Translations under genes and position numbers: made by a program
In this document: one piece after another, positions 19,754-28,662 of the stretch
Numbering within the stretch: position 1 is the stretch's first letter
How the letters are laid out: the number at the start of each line of letters is the position of its first letter
The notes under the pieces: generated by a model
Told to the model about the DNA's origin: nothing
What the model saw: the letters and a program-made list of their open reading frames with translations, nothing else
Database searches by the model: none
Source of the DNA: Candidatus Kuenenia stuttgartensis
Lineage (GTDB): Bacteria > Gemmatimonadota > Gemmatimonadetes > Gemmatimonadales > Gemmatimonadaceae
Assembly (NCBI GenBank): GCA_943330235.2
Contig: CALQGY020000009.1
Coordinates: forward strand, 1-57,472
Direction: 5' to 3'
DNA length: 57,472 nt

Positions 19754-20401
19754 TTACTCGCCCTTGGTGAAAACGTTTATTTCCTGCTCCAACTGTGCGA
19801 TGAGCCCCTCGACCTGTGCCTCAACTTCATGCACGCGGTCGTGGCGAAGCCCCTCTGCATCGATGATTGCGCTGACCTGATCCACGGCACGCGAGAGGTC
19901 GTCGTTCACCACCACGTAGTGGTACCGCCCGACTTCACCCAACTCCGCGCGCGCATTTCGCAGACGCACCAGCAACCGCTCACGACTTTCGCTCTTCCGT
20001 CCCGCCAACCGATTCTTGAGAACCTCGCCGGACGGCGGAAGCACGAAGACCAGCACCGTGTCCGGAAAAGCGACGTGGAACTGTCGCGCCCCCTGCACGT
20101 CGATATCCATCAGCACATGGCGCCCAGCCGCCAGCACGCGTTGCACCTCAGACCGCAACGTGCCGTAATAGCTGCCGTGCACCTCTGCCCACTCCGCAAA
20201 CTCTCCGGCATCGCGCGCCGCTTCAAACGCCTCAGGCGTCAGGAACCGGTAGTCGCGCCCGTCCACCTCGCCTTCCCGAGGAGCGCGCGTCGTACAACTC
20301 ACAGAATAACCCACATCGGCCCGCCGCTCCAGCAAACGGCGCGCAATTGTCGTTTTGCCGCCGCCCGATGGGGCGGACAGAATGACCGGAAATGAGCTCA
20401 T
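19754..20401 (-). CDS. gmk: Guanylate kinase
   Basis: It phosphorylates GMP to GDP. 215 residues. The P-loop is SAPSGGGKTT. The GMP-binding region has SCTTRAPREGEVDGRDY and the lid has GRKSESRERLLVRL. The ATG overlaps the yicC stop (ATGA), and rpoZ follows three bases after its stop, so yicC-gmk-rpoZ form one coupled unit. Confidence 0.96.
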   Translation of the reverse strand: MSSFPVILSAPSGGGKTTIARRLLERRADVGYSVSCTTRAPREGEVDGRDYRFLTPEAFEAARDAGEFAEWAEVHGSYYGTLRSEVQRVLAAGRHVLMDIDVQGARQFHVAFPDTVLVFVLPPSGEVLKNRLAGRKSESRERLLVRLRNARAELGEVGRYHYVVVNDDLSRAVDQVSAIIDAEGLRHDRVHEVEAQVEGLIAQLEQEINVFTKGE

Positions 20402-21273
20402 TCCAGGTTCTCCACCTGTTCGCGGATCCGTTCCAACTCTTCTTTCACGGCGACCACCTCATGCAGGATGCTGGCGTCTGCGCCCTTGCTCCCGGTGGTA
20501 TTCGCCTCGCGGACCATCTCTTGGAGCAGGAACCCGAGGCGCTTGCCAACGGGTTCGCCGGCGGAGTCCGCGAGCGCCCCGCGAAAGGCCGTGATGTGCG
20601 ACCGGAAACGATCCAGTTCCTCGCTGACATCGAGACGGTCGGCCAGAATGGCGATCTCCTGCGCCAAACGCTGCTCGTCCACCGCGAGCCCCTCCGTCAG
20701 GTCACGAACGGCGGCGCGGAGTCGATCCCGATGCGCCACAACCCGCTCGGGGGCGCGGACGGCAATTCGATCGAGGGCGCCGGCCAGCAGTTCAAGACGC
20801 TGCAGCAGCACCGTAGCGAGGCGCTCGCCCTCCTCCGCCCGTGCGCGTCCGAGGCTCTCCAAGGCCCGCTCGACGATGGCAACCAACTCCGCGGCCGTCC
20901 CCGTCTCCTCGTCTTCGCGGGGCACCGCGATGACATCGGGCATCCGCAGGACGGTCGCCAGGTCAACGCCGCCATCCAGGCCGAAGCGCTCATGCAGCGC
21001 CCGTAATCGCGTGACGATCTCCGCCACGCGCGCCTCATCAATGGCAGCGACCGCGGACTGCGCGCGCTCCGTGCGCGCGGTCAGCGTCACGTGACCGCGA
21101 CTCACGCGCACGCGCATCGCCTCACGCACGTCCGTCTCCCAGCGCCCGAAGGCACTCGGCAGCTTGATACTGGGCGAGAAGAATCGGTGGTTGACCGTGC
21201 GCACCTCGACGCTCACGCGCACGGTACCCACGTTGCCTTCCGCCTGGCCGAAGCCCGTCATCGAGCGAATCAT
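20398..21273 (-). CDS. yicC: YicC family endoribonuclease
   Basis: YicC proteins are reported RNases that affect small-RNA turnover. 291 residues, standard length. The N-terminus MIRSMTGFGQAEG and RTVNHRFF are the family signature, and the C-terminal block has GFLLQEMVREANTTGSK followed by a Glu-rich helix ending in VENLE. It precedes gmk with an ATGA overlap, a pairing common in bacteria. Confidence 0.92.
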   Translation of the reverse strand: MIRSMTGFGQAEGNVGTVRVSVEVRTVNHRFFSPSIKLPSAFGRWETDVREAMRVRVSRGHVTLTARTERAQSAVAAIDEARVAEIVTRLRALHERFGLDGGVDLATVLRMPDVIAVPREDEETGTAAELVAIVERALESLGRARAEEGERLATVLLQRLELLAGALDRIAVRAPERVVAHRDRLRAAVRDLTEGLAVDEQRLAQEIAILADRLDVSEELDRFRSHITAFRGALADSAGEPVGKRLGFLLQEMVREANTTGSKGADASILHEVVAVKEELERIREQVENLE

Positions 21274-21333
21274 CGTGGCGGCAATGAAATGCGTGCGTCT
21301 CGCTGCGTCAATTGCCTCTCGAGCGTCGACACA

Positions 21334-23271
21334 TCAATTCCAGAATTCCCACCGCATGCCGTACATCTGCACGGCGGGGGGCATGGTGAGGCCGGGGATC
21401 TGCTCATACGCGCGTCCGGTGATATTGCGATACTGATAGAAAATCGTGGCGCTCTGAATGCGAATTTCGAGCAGTCCCGTCACGAGTTGCGAGGATTCGG
21501 TCGTACGCTGGATCTGCGTCTTGCCTTCAGTCCAGAAGAACGGCACCGGATCACGCAGCTCGTGCGAGACGCGCGCGTTGATCGAGAACTGTCCCTTGGG
21601 GAAACGCGACAGCCAACTGCTCACGAGCGCGACTTCGGTGCGCACGCTCAGTCGCGGGCGCGAGTACTGCGCGGCGTCCCAGTGAATGGCCTGTACATCC
21701 AGCGCGACGTCTTTGTACAGCATGCCGTGCGCGATCCCCATCACGCCGGTCGTGGCGCTCATCGGCAGACGGGCATTGGGGGCGCCCAGCAGGACGGGAG
21801 ACGCGTACTCCACCTCCCCCTCGCGGATCACCCCACCACCCAGCCACAGGCGACGATATCGGACCGCCGCTTCTGCGCGTGATGTCGTGGTCGCGATGCG
21901 CATCGTATCAAGGAACGTGCGTCGTGACTGCGACGCAGTGAACGCCAGCCAGGATAACGGGCGGGCAATACCACTGACGTCGATCTGCGTGAGCGAGTCC
22001 AGGCCGCGTCGCTCACCGACCGCGGCAAGACGATAGCGATCGGTGCCCACGCCGAGGCGGAGCAACGGGGCGTGATATGACGTCCCCGCAACCGGACGCA
22101 CGCGATCGGTGAGCGACGCGTGCCAGAGCGACGCGCGATAGCCCACGGCGAAGATCTGCTGGGTCCGCGCGCCAATGGTGTCGCGGCTGATGGTGCTATC
22201 CACCTCGGTGCCGGTGCCGCCAATCCCGCTCAGCTTCGTGCGCAGCACGCCGACGATGGCCTGCGACCACAGACCGCGCAACGAATCACCATAGGCAACA
22301 CGCGCATATGCTTCCCGGCGCGCGCCCTTGAATGCGGGGAGGCTCGTGAATCCCTCGCGCGCGGTCAGGGCATCGCGCTCGCGCGACACGCCGGAGCCGA
22401 CGAGGTCCACCGTATATCGTCCGCGCGCCCAGCCGAGTCGTGCGTCGACGATCTGCCCATTGCCATCGCCTGCGGCGCGCTGGCCGCTGCTGAACGCTGA
22501 CACTCTCCCAGACTGGGTGGCCATCTGCTGCGCCATCAACTGGAACGAGACGCCGTTGCGGAATCGTCGTCCGAGCAGCCCGCGAAACCCGTTGGTGTTC
22601 AGGTCGCCGGTGAAGATGTCGACGCGTGAGAAGGCGGTGGTCCGTCGAACGGTCCAGCCTTTCAACCAGACGCGAATTTCGCCCGCAACGCGTTCGATCA
22701 CGATTTCGTCAAGCGCCCACAGCGGCACGTCATCGAGATCCAGTACGCCGCCGTTGCGCGACTCGACGGCGTCTCGCTCCACGCCGTCGTAAAACACCCG
22801 GATCCGTGAGAAGTCGCCGTTGTACGCGGCCGCGTGAATGCCTGCCATCCATCCGGTGCGGAATGTCGTGACACCCGGGACCTGATCGAGGAGGTCCGCG
22901 AGATTCACGGCCCCGGACGTGAGGATGCGATCGCGCGAGAACGTCAGTCGCGAGGACAGCTCGGTGTCATCCGGCCGTTCAAATCGCGCCAGCGGCGACT
23001 TGATCGTATCCGCCATCTTCACACGATAAATGCTGTCGATGCGGACCTGCGCCCGCGCGTCGCGCAGGCTGTCCGCCGTGATCTTTGCGACGGCCTTGAG
23101 CGCGCTGTCCTGCGCCGCACGGACCGCGAGTGAGTCCGCGGGTCCGCGCGTGACGCTGTCGGGTTTCACCTGTGCCCCGAGCGCATGCGCTCCAATCGCG
23201 TGCGCGCAGAGGCTCAGCACGCACGCGCCCCACGCACGGCGCACGGCGCCGAGCACCCGCCTCATGTCCAT
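21334..23271 (-). CDS. TonB-dependent receptor plug domain-containing outer-membrane protein
   Basis: A predicted secreted beta-barrel of 645 residues with a signal peptide at about 1-33. After a charged linker (about 34-110) there is a plug-like segment: LADLLDQVPGVTTFRTG, IRVFYDGVERDAV, LDDVPLWALDEIVIERV. The rest alternates polar and aromatic residues as in beta-strands, and ends RWEFWN. It is shorter than most TonB receptors, and I see no TonB box or carboxypeptidase-regulatory domain, so the substrate is unknown. It starts 13 bases after pepA; an ATG two codons later is also possible. Confidence 0.75.
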   Translation of the reverse strand: MDMRRVLGAVRRAWGACVLSLCAHAIGAHALGAQVKPDSVTRGPADSLAVRAAQDSALKAVAKITADSLRDARAQVRIDSIYRVKMADTIKSPLARFERPDDTELSSRLTFSRDRILTSGAVNLADLLDQVPGVTTFRTGWMAGIHAAAYNGDFSRIRVFYDGVERDAVESRNGGVLDLDDVPLWALDEIVIERVAGEIRVWLKGWTVRRTTAFSRVDIFTGDLNTNGFRGLLGRRFRNGVSFQLMAQQMATQSGRVSAFSSGQRAAGDGNGQIVDARLGWARGRYTVDLVGSGVSRERDALTAREGFTSLPAFKGARREAYARVAYGDSLRGLWSQAIVGVLRTKLSGIGGTGTEVDSTISRDTIGARTQQIFAVGYRASLWHASLTDRVRPVAGTSYHAPLLRLGVGTDRYRLAAVGERRGLDSLTQIDVSGIARPLSWLAFTASQSRRTFLDTMRIATTTSRAEAAVRYRRLWLGGGVIREGEVEYASPVLLGAPNARLPMSATTGVMGIAHGMLYKDVALDVQAIHWDAAQYSRPRLSVRTEVALVSSWLSRFPKGQFSINARVSHELRDPVPFFWTEGKTQIQRTTESSQLVTGLLEIRIQSATIFYQYRNITGRAYEQIPGLTMPPAVQMYGMRWEFWN

Positions 23272-23284
23272 GGGCGAAGGCGCA

Positions 23285-24763
23285 TCAACGCGCGCGCGCG
23301 CGGACGAATTCCACGAACGTGCCAACCGGGGTACCCGTCGGTCCCTTGGGAATCCACCCGAGATCCGATTGCGAGTAGGCCGTGCCGGCAACATCGAGGT
23401 GCACCCACGGATAGTCGTCGACAAACTCCTTCAGGAACAACGCGGCGGTGATCGATCCGCCAGCGCGTCCGCCCGTCTGCCGCACGTCGGCCACGTCAGA
23501 CTTAATGAGCTCCTTATAGTCATCCCACATCGGCATCGGCCAGCCAGGCTCGCCCGCGCATTCGCCAGCGGCGAGCACCTCGTCCACGACCGAGCGGTCA
23601 GCACCGAAAACGCCCACGGCGCTGTGCCCGAGGCCGATGACAATCGCCCCCGTCAGGGTGGCCGCGTCGATGACCACGGCGGGATTGTAGCGCTTCGCGA
23701 GGACAAGCAAATCTGCCAGCACCATCCGCCCTTCGGCGTCGGTATTGACGACTTCGATGGTCTTGCCGTTGGATGCACGAATCACATCCCCCGGCTTGAA
23801 CGCCGTGCCAGAGGGCATGTTGGTGGTGGAGCCGATGATGCCGACGACATTAATGGGCAGCTTCATGCGGCCGATGGTCTCCATCGCGCCCATCACGCCA
23901 CCCGCGCCGGACATGTCGAACTTCATCCACTCCATCTCGGCGGCCGGCTTGATCGAGATGCCACCGGTATCGAAGCACAGGCCCTTGCCCACGAGGACCA
24001 CGGGCTGCTGATCCGCCGGACCGCCATGGTGCTCAAGGATGACGAGACGCGGCTCTTCGGGCGTGCCCTGCGCGACGGCCAAGAATGCCCCCATCTTCTC
24101 GCGCGCGAGGTCGTCGCGACCCCACACGGTGAGGCGCATGCCATGTCGTGCGGCGATTTCGCTGCCCACCTCAACGAACGTCTCGGGGACGCAATAGTTG
24201 GCCGGCATCTGTCCGAGTCGTTTCGCGATGGCTTGGCCCTCGCCCAACGCGACGCCGGCGAGAAACGCGGCCCGTGCGGTGTCCGTATCGGGCGCCAGAA
24301 CGGTCGCCGTGGTCAACGGCAACCGCCGATCCGCTTCGGCCGGCGGCGTCCGCAGATCGCTGTACTCCCAGCTGCCTGCCGCGGCACCAATCGCGAGACC
24401 TTCAATGGCGTCATCGGTCGCATCAGGCAGATACAGGTGCATCGCTCCGGTCCCGAGCTTCATGGCCTGCCGTGCGCCAATGGCCGCCGCGCGGCGGGCC
24501 GTCGTCCGCGTGAGCGGCGCCGACCCACGCCCCACCAAGAGAGCACGCTGAACCCCCTGCTCCGCCCCGACCAGCAGCAGCGTCTCGTCGCGGCCGCCTC
24601 GGAAGTCGCGTCGGGTCAGCGTGCGGGCCAGCGCACCACCCAGCGAGATGTCGAGCGCGGCCAGCGCGTCGTCCATGACAGGGGCCGACGGCAGCACGAC
24701 CACCAGGAGTGGCGTGTCCGCGGTCGACGGGGCGATGTGCGCGAGATGCAGAGTCAGCGACAT
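23285..24763 (-). CDS. pepA: Leucyl aminopeptidase (M17, PepA-type)
   Basis: A hexameric two-metal aminopeptidase that trims N-terminal residues from peptides. 492 residues. Lys260, Asp265, Lys272, Asp283, Asp342, Glu344 and Arg346 line up with the metal and catalytic residues of E. coli PepA with a constant offset of ten. The signature NTDAEGRM is at 340-347. The start at MSLTLHLAHI is chosen because the frame upstream continues into the tRNA terminator region and is not family-like. It heads the long co-directional array. Confidence 0.95.
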   Translation of the reverse strand: MSLTLHLAHIAPSTADTPLLVVVLPSAPVMDDALAALDISLGGALARTLTRRDFRGGRDETLLLVGAEQGVQRALLVGRGSAPLTRTTARRAAAIGARQAMKLGTGAMHLYLPDATDDAIEGLAIGAAAGSWEYSDLRTPPAEADRRLPLTTATVLAPDTDTARAAFLAGVALGEGQAIAKRLGQMPANYCVPETFVEVGSEIAARHGMRLTVWGRDDLAREKMGAFLAVAQGTPEEPRLVILEHHGGPADQQPVVLVGKGLCFDTGGISIKPAAEMEWMKFDMSGAGGVMGAMETIGRMKLPINVVGIIGSTTNMPSGTAFKPGDVIRASNGKTIEVVNTDAEGRMVLADLLVLAKRYNPAVVIDAATLTGAIVIGLGHSAVGVFGADRSVVDEVLAAGECAGEPGWPMPMWDDYKELIKSDVADVRQTGGRAGGSITAALFLKEFVDDYPWVHLDVAGTAYSQSDLGWIPKGPTGTPVGTFVEFVRARAR

Positions 24764-24874
24764 AGGTCGGTACGATAGCAGGGGGATGGCAAGGCCATGG
24801 CAATGCCATGGACATCCAGACGCGCAAGGTAGACAGCCAGAGCGGCGGGCGGCAAGCGAACTCACCGAACGACA

Positions 24875-24908
24875 AAGCGCCCGCTCCACACAGGTGGACC
24901 AGGCGCTT
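24875..24908 (-). terminator. Rho-independent terminator after tRNA-Asn
   Basis: On the minus strand AAGCGCC and GGCGCTT form the outer stem, TCCAC and GTGGA an inner stem, and TTTGTCGTT follows. It begins seven bases after the tRNA-Asn 3' end and separates the tRNAs from pepA. Confidence 0.6.
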
Positions 24909-24914
24909 GTCCTA

Positions 24915-24986
24915 CTGGGGCGGGAGGAGTCGAACCTCCAACCACTCGATTAACAGTCGAGCGCTCTGCCATTGAGCTACACCCCA
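24915..24986 (-). tRNA. tRNA-Asn (GTT anticodon)
   Basis: A 72-base cloverleaf. The acceptor TGGGGTG pairs with CGCCCCA, the D-arm is GCTC/GAGC, the anticodon stem CTCGA/TCGAG encloses CTGTTAA, and the T-arm is GGAGG/CCTCC with loop TTCGACT. The discriminator is G, as expected for Asn. The 3' CCA is not encoded. Confidence 0.97.
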
Positions 24987-25055
24987 TCGCAGGCAAGGTT
25001 CTGTTGGAGGCCTTACCCCACCACCGTTTTTATCCCGCAACAACTCACAACGTCA

Positions 25056-25139
25056 TGCCCAGGCCGGGGGTCGAACCCGGAAGCCCGTGAGGGCGGAGGA
25101 TTTTGAGTCCTCTGCGTCTGCCAGTTCCGCCACCTAGGC
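25056..25139 (-). tRNA. tRNA-Leu (CAA anticodon)
   Basis: An 84-base class II tRNA with a long variable arm (CGCCCTCACGGGC). The acceptor GCCTAGG pairs with CCTGGGC, the anticodon stem GAGGA/TCCTC encloses CTCAAAA, and the T-arm is CCGGG/CCCGG. Discriminator A. CCA is not encoded. It lies 69 bases upstream of tRNA-Asn on the same strand. Confidence 0.96.
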
Positions 25140-25292
25140 TTACATACATACGCTGACGCGCATACAACCGAACACGCAACCGCGCGCACCGCACTCCGTC
25201 AATTGTAGTTAGCGCGCACGCGAAATTCCACCGCCAGCGCAATTGACCCGCGCCCCAATCGACGTTCACGAGGCGCGCGGGGGCATTGGAGC

Positions 25293-25943
25293 CTAATTGT
25301 GACCATCCGGTGGACGATTCGGGCGTGGAGGCCCCCCGCGACCGGCGGGACCGCGACCAGCGGCACCGCGACCAGCGCCGGCGCGTCGATCGTCCGGTGC
25401 GCTGTCCAGCCCCATCCGCCGGCGTTGAATATCCTGAACGCCCCGTCGCAGCTCGTCCTGCAGCCCGACATATCGCGCGCGCTGCGACGGCGTGAGAAAC
25501 CGCGCCAGTTCCCGCTGTTCGCGCTCCATCAGCTCGAGTCGGCGCCGCTCGAATTTTGGCAGTTGCTCGAGCAGTTCTCCGATCTTGGTCTCGTTCACCC
25601 TGTCGCGAGACTGCAGCTCCTGCCGCATCGTAAATCGCGACGTCATCTCCTCATTCCGTAAGGCGCGGCGTTCCTCCTCGATCTTCAGCGCGACGCCCTG
25701 CAGTGACTCGAACTGTTCGTCCGTGAGCGCCAAACGCCGGCGCACGACCTGATTGATCCGCGCCTGGATCCGGTTCTCCCCTTGGCGGCCCGGTCCGTCG
25801 CTCACGCGCGCTCCACCGCGCGGCATGGGCGGCATGGGTGGCGGGTCTCGCGGCGGACCGCCCTGTGCGACCACGGCGGTACTGCAGAGTGTGAGAAACA
25901 GGAGCGCGCGAATCGCGCCGTGGCGAATGTCGTGATGCGTCAT
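25293..25943 (-). CDS. Periplasmic LTxxQ-motif protein (Spy/CpxP-like)
   Basis: A predicted exported 216-residue protein. Residues 1-26 form a signal peptide (IRALLFLTLCSTAVVAQG). Two LTxxQ-type motifs appear, LTDEQ at 73-77 and LTPSQ at 150-154, in a charged helical region as in Spy/CpxP/ZraP stress proteins. The last 25 residues are Gly/Arg/Pro-rich. The ATG overlaps the anti-sigma stop (ATGA) and GGGGAGG lies upstream. Its position suggests it is an effector or sensor of that ECF system. A chaperone role is inference from family, not shown. Confidence 0.65.
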   Translation of the reverse strand: MTHHDIRHGAIRALLFLTLCSTAVVAQGGPPRDPPPMPPMPRGGARVSDGPGRQGENRIQARINQVVRRRLALTDEQFESLQGVALKIEEERRALRNEEMTSRFTMRQELQSRDRVNETKIGELLEQLPKFERRRLELMEREQRELARFLTPSQRARYVGLQDELRRGVQDIQRRRMGLDSAPDDRRAGAGRGAAGRGPAGRGGPPRPNRPPDGHN

Positions 25944-26644
25944 TCTTCGGTTCCTCCCCGGTTCACCGGAAGGATAGGAATGGTGGTGGAGAGTTCGGTC
26001 GACGTCGATCCATCCCACCGGTCCAAGCGATCGAGCACGCCTTGCAGTTCTTCGTCGGAATAGTCACCCAGATCACCGAAAGAGACCGCTGATCCACGCG
26101 CGTCTGCACGACTCGCCCGCTCACTCGGGACGTTGCTCGTCAGACTCTCCACGGCCGCGCCGCCGACGCGCGTCGCGACGGAGCTGTCAAAGCCGATCAC
26201 CGCCTGCGCGATGTGCGTCGAATCGGCCCGACCGACGCCCATCAGACTGAGGCCACCAGACCGCACCAACATGATGGACCACCCGCCGGCCACGATCACG
26301 CCGAGGGTTGCGGCCATGCGCCACGCGCGACTCGCCCGCAGCAGAGGGGTGGTCGCACGAGCGCGACCGACAGAGGTTGGCGCGTGCAGCGAGAGCGCCT
26401 CACGCTCCACCGCTGCGCCACCCGTAGCTGTGGGCCGTGGCAGCATCGCGGTGATCTTCGCGACGTCGATGGCCACGGTGCGGTACGGCAGCGCACGGGC
26501 CGCTCGAATAAGCGCGAACTCGTGGGCGCAGGCGAGGCAGCTGGCGACATGCACCTCTGCGCGCTCACGTTCCGCCACATCGAGTGTATTCGCGGCGAGA
26601 TCGGGTAACAACTCGCGCATTTCCGCGCTGGAGCACTCAGTCAT
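25940..26644 (-). CDS. Anti-sigma factor with ZAS-type zinc finger and one membrane helix
   Basis: 234 residues. His32, Cys36 and Cys39 (HVASCLAC) form the HxxxCxxC motif of zinc anti-sigma domains, in a cytoplasmic N-terminus. A single hydrophobic helix lies at about 108-127. The C-terminal 105 residues would be periplasmic and end in an acidic region (YSDEELQGVLDRLD). It overlaps the sigma gene by 8 bases and the LTxxQ gene by 4, so all three are translationally coupled. Confidence 0.82.
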   Translation of the reverse strand: MTECSSAEMRELLPDLAANTLDVAERERAEVHVASCLACAHEFALIRAARALPYRTVAIDVAKITAMLPRPTATGGAAVEREALSLHAPTSVGRARATTPLLRASRAWRMAATLGVIVAGGWSIMLVRSGGLSLMGVGRADSTHIAQAVIGFDSSVATRVGGAAVESLTSNVPSERASRADARGSAVSFGDLGDYSDEELQGVLDRLDRWDGSTSTELSTTIPILPVNRGGTEE

Positions 26645-27197
26645 CCAGAAACTCCTTCACCGCGCGCATCGCGTTGTGATAGTGCACTCGCGCCGCCCCC
26701 TCTGAGGTGTCGAGGATACCGGCAATCTCTTTGTAGCTTCGTCCATCCTGCACCCGCAGCGTGAAGACCTCGCGCTGCATGCGCGTGAGCGCGCCAATAG
26801 CCTTTGCCAAGCGCACCGACATCTCATCGGCCAGCAATGTGTCGAGCGCGTCGTACCCGGTCGCCGTGTGGGCATCATCGACTTCAACTTCGGTGCCGCG
26901 ACGTGCGGCCGATCGCCGTCGGTCAATCACCAACCGCCGTTGGATGGTGAACAGCCACGTCCGCAGGGAGCTCTCGGCCCGAAACGCCTCCAGCGCACCG
27001 AACGCCCGCACGAATGTGTCTTGCACCAACTCTTCCGCCTCGTGTCCCATCCCCAACCGCACGGCAAACCGCGCCAGCGCCGTGGCGTGACGCTCCACAA
27101 TGCTCGTGGCGGCACGCTCATCGCCGGCCTTCCAGCGCTCGATTAACGCCCGATCGAGCGCCGCCTCCGCCTCCCCGTCGGACTCGATCACTGGCAT
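26637..27197 (-). CDS. RNA polymerase sigma factor, ECF subfamily
   Basis: 186 residues with sigma region 2 (about 30-95: ELVQDTFVRAFGALEAFR, then SLRTWLFTIQRRLVIDRRR) and region 4 (about 130-180: LTRMQREVFTLRVQDGRSYKEIAGIL, then EGAARVHYHNAMR). Regions 1 and 3 are absent, as expected for ECF. The ATG at 27197 gives a typical length; the frame stays open to 27407, and the extra 70 residues look unstructured, so the start is not certain. The membrane anti-sigma factor follows directly. Confidence 0.9.
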   Translation of the reverse strand: MPVIESDGEAEAALDRALIERWKAGDERAATSIVERHATALARFAVRLGMGHEAEELVQDTFVRAFGALEAFRAESSLRTWLFTIQRRLVIDRRRSAARRGTEVEVDDAHTATGYDALDTLLADEMSVRLAKAIGALTRMQREVFTLRVQDGRSYKEIAGILDTSEGAARVHYHNAMRAVKEFLDD

Positions 27198-27416
27198 CGC
27201 TGGGTTGGACGATGCGTCGCGGCGATCGTTAAGCGTCGCGTCAACGATGCGCAGCACCCGGCTCGCGTCAGAGGCCGTTCCAGGGCCCCCACCCGCCGAG
27301 TACGAGCTATCCGCGTGGTCGACGACGCGAGAGATTTCAAACACGGGGAGGCGCGCCTCTCCCCGCTCGGCCGAGGGGCCGTCCCCCTCTCCATCTGTCT
27401 CGACCACAGGATTCTC

Positions 27417-28115
27417 GTGTCACGCATCCCAGAGATCATCGCGCATCGCGGCGCTCCGCGCGAGTGCCTCGAGAACACGCTGGCGTCCTTCGCGCGGGCG
27501 CTCGACCAGCGCGCCGACGGGATTGAGCTGGACGTGCACGCCACGAAGGACGGCGTGGTGGTGGTGCATCATGACCACACGCTCCTGATGACGCGCGACG
27601 GCGTCGTCGCCCCTGTGCCGATTGCGGACTTGATGGCCACCGAGGCGCTGTCGTGGCCGCTGTCCGATGGCATCCCGATGCCGACGCTGGACGCCGTCTG
27701 TTCGCTGGTTGGCGACCAAGCTACGGTGTACGTCGAGGTCAAGGCGCTCGGCATCGAGGGGCCGCTCATTGCGTGCCTGAATCGACATCCTGGGGTGCGT
27801 TTCGCGGTGCACGCCTTCGATCATCGCGTCCCGGTGGCGGTGCGAGCGCAGCGCCCCGAGACCTCCATCGGCCTGTTGAGCTGCAGCTATCCGCTCAGCC
27901 TAGACGGGTTCATCGGACACGCAAACGTGAGCGCGCTGTGGCAGCAGACCCATCTTATTGACGCGGCGCTTGTGGCGGATGCCCATCGGCTGGGCGTGCG
28001 CGTCATCGCTTGGACCGAGAACGACATATCGCACGCTCGTGCGTTGATGGCGTTGGGTGTCGACGCGCTCTGCACCGACACCCCCAGCGCCCTGCGGGCC
28101 GCCCTGGAAGGCTGA
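27417..28115 (+). CDS. Glycerophosphodiester phosphodiesterase
   Basis: It hydrolyses glycerophosphodiesters from phospholipid turnover to glycerol 3-phosphate and an alcohol. 232 residues. Catalytic His10-Arg11 (AHRG), Glu19, metal residues Glu37 and Asp39 (GIELDVH) and His51/52 (VHHDHTL) are present. No signal peptide, so it is probably cytoplasmic. The GTG start is preceded by AGGA at five bases. It faces away from the sigma gene and converges with the small coiled-coil gene at 28150. Confidence 0.9.
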   Translation: MSRIPEIIAHRGAPRECLENTLASFARALDQRADGIELDVHATKDGVVVVHHDHTLLMTRDGVVAPVPIADLMATEALSWPLSDGIPMPTLDAVCSLVGDQATVYVEVKALGIEGPLIACLNRHPGVRFAVHAFDHRVPVAVRAQRPETSIGLLSCSYPLSLDGFIGHANVSALWQQTHLIDAALVADAHRLGVRVIAWTENDISHARALMALGVDALCTDTPSALRAALEG

Positions 28116-28149
28116 CCAGGCGCTTGGGGGACATCGGCCGCCTCAGCCC

Positions 28150-28512
28150 CTAGGGCTGCGCCGGCGCCTCAGGCACCGCGGCGCTGACGGCGGCGCTAGA
28201 CGCGCCCGCGCTGGTGTCGGCGGCGCTGCTCGCCGGCGCATTGGCCCGCGCGTCGGCCAGTTCCTGCTCGAGCTTACGGGCTTCGGCTTCTCGCTGTCGC
28301 AGAGCGCTCGCAAGGCGTTCTCGGGCGTCGGCATCAAGCTCCGCGTTGTTCTCCCAGGCGCGGAAGACCGCATAGCCTAACGCCTCGGCCGCCTTGTCGG
28401 CCTGCTCGCGTGCACGGTAGGCGTCAAGCCGCAGCTTGCCTTCGTCGAAGACGTCTTGAGCGGCCTTTCCTGCTTTATCGATGCTCTCTTTGACTTTGTC
28501 CCAGATGGCCAT
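28150..28512 (-). CDS. Hypothetical coiled-coil protein
   Basis: 120 residues, no family recognised. Residues 1-35 form an amphipathic helix (MAIWDKVKESIDKAGKAAQ). Residues 55-90 are Glu/Arg/Ala-rich and likely coiled coil. The last 30 residues are Ala/Ser/Pro-rich. No signal peptide or membrane segment. AGGA precedes the ATG. It lies alone between the rpmA terminator and the GDPD gene. Confidence 0.65.
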   Translation of the reverse strand: MAIWDKVKESIDKAGKAAQDVFDEGKLRLDAYRAREQADKAAEALGYAVFRAWENNAELDADARERLASALRQREAEARKLEQELADARANAPASSAADTSAGASSAAVSAAVPEAPAQP

Positions 28513-28615
28513 AATCCTGCCCTCAGCGGCGTGTGGAGTTGACGTTCACTCGGTGGTGTTCCTCCGTACGGCGGTACGCGCTGGGAGTTCCGCGCGGTGA
28601 GGGGGAGAAACGAGA

Positions 28616-28641
28616 AAGGCCCCCGCCGTAGCGAGGGCCTT
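28616..28641 (-). terminator. Rho-independent terminator after rpmA
   Basis: On the minus strand AAGGCCC and GGGCCTT form the stem with an inner CGC/GCG-type pairing, followed by TCTCGTTTCTC. It starts 21 bases after the rpmA stop. Confidence 0.75.
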
Positions 28642-28662
28642 CCGTGTAACCGTAGTTCAGGC

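Noticed and set aside
23030-24778. 582-codon plus-strand open frame antisense to pepA and the TonB-plug gene
   Set aside because: High-GC antisense artefact: no recognisable motif, Arg/His-rich composition, and pepA on the other strand has every catalytic residue.
28144-28158. Palindrome CAGCCC-x3-GGGCTG between GDPD and the coiled-coil gene as a bidirectional terminator
   Set aside because: Six pairs with a three-base loop, overlapping a stop codon, without T-runs; too weak to call.
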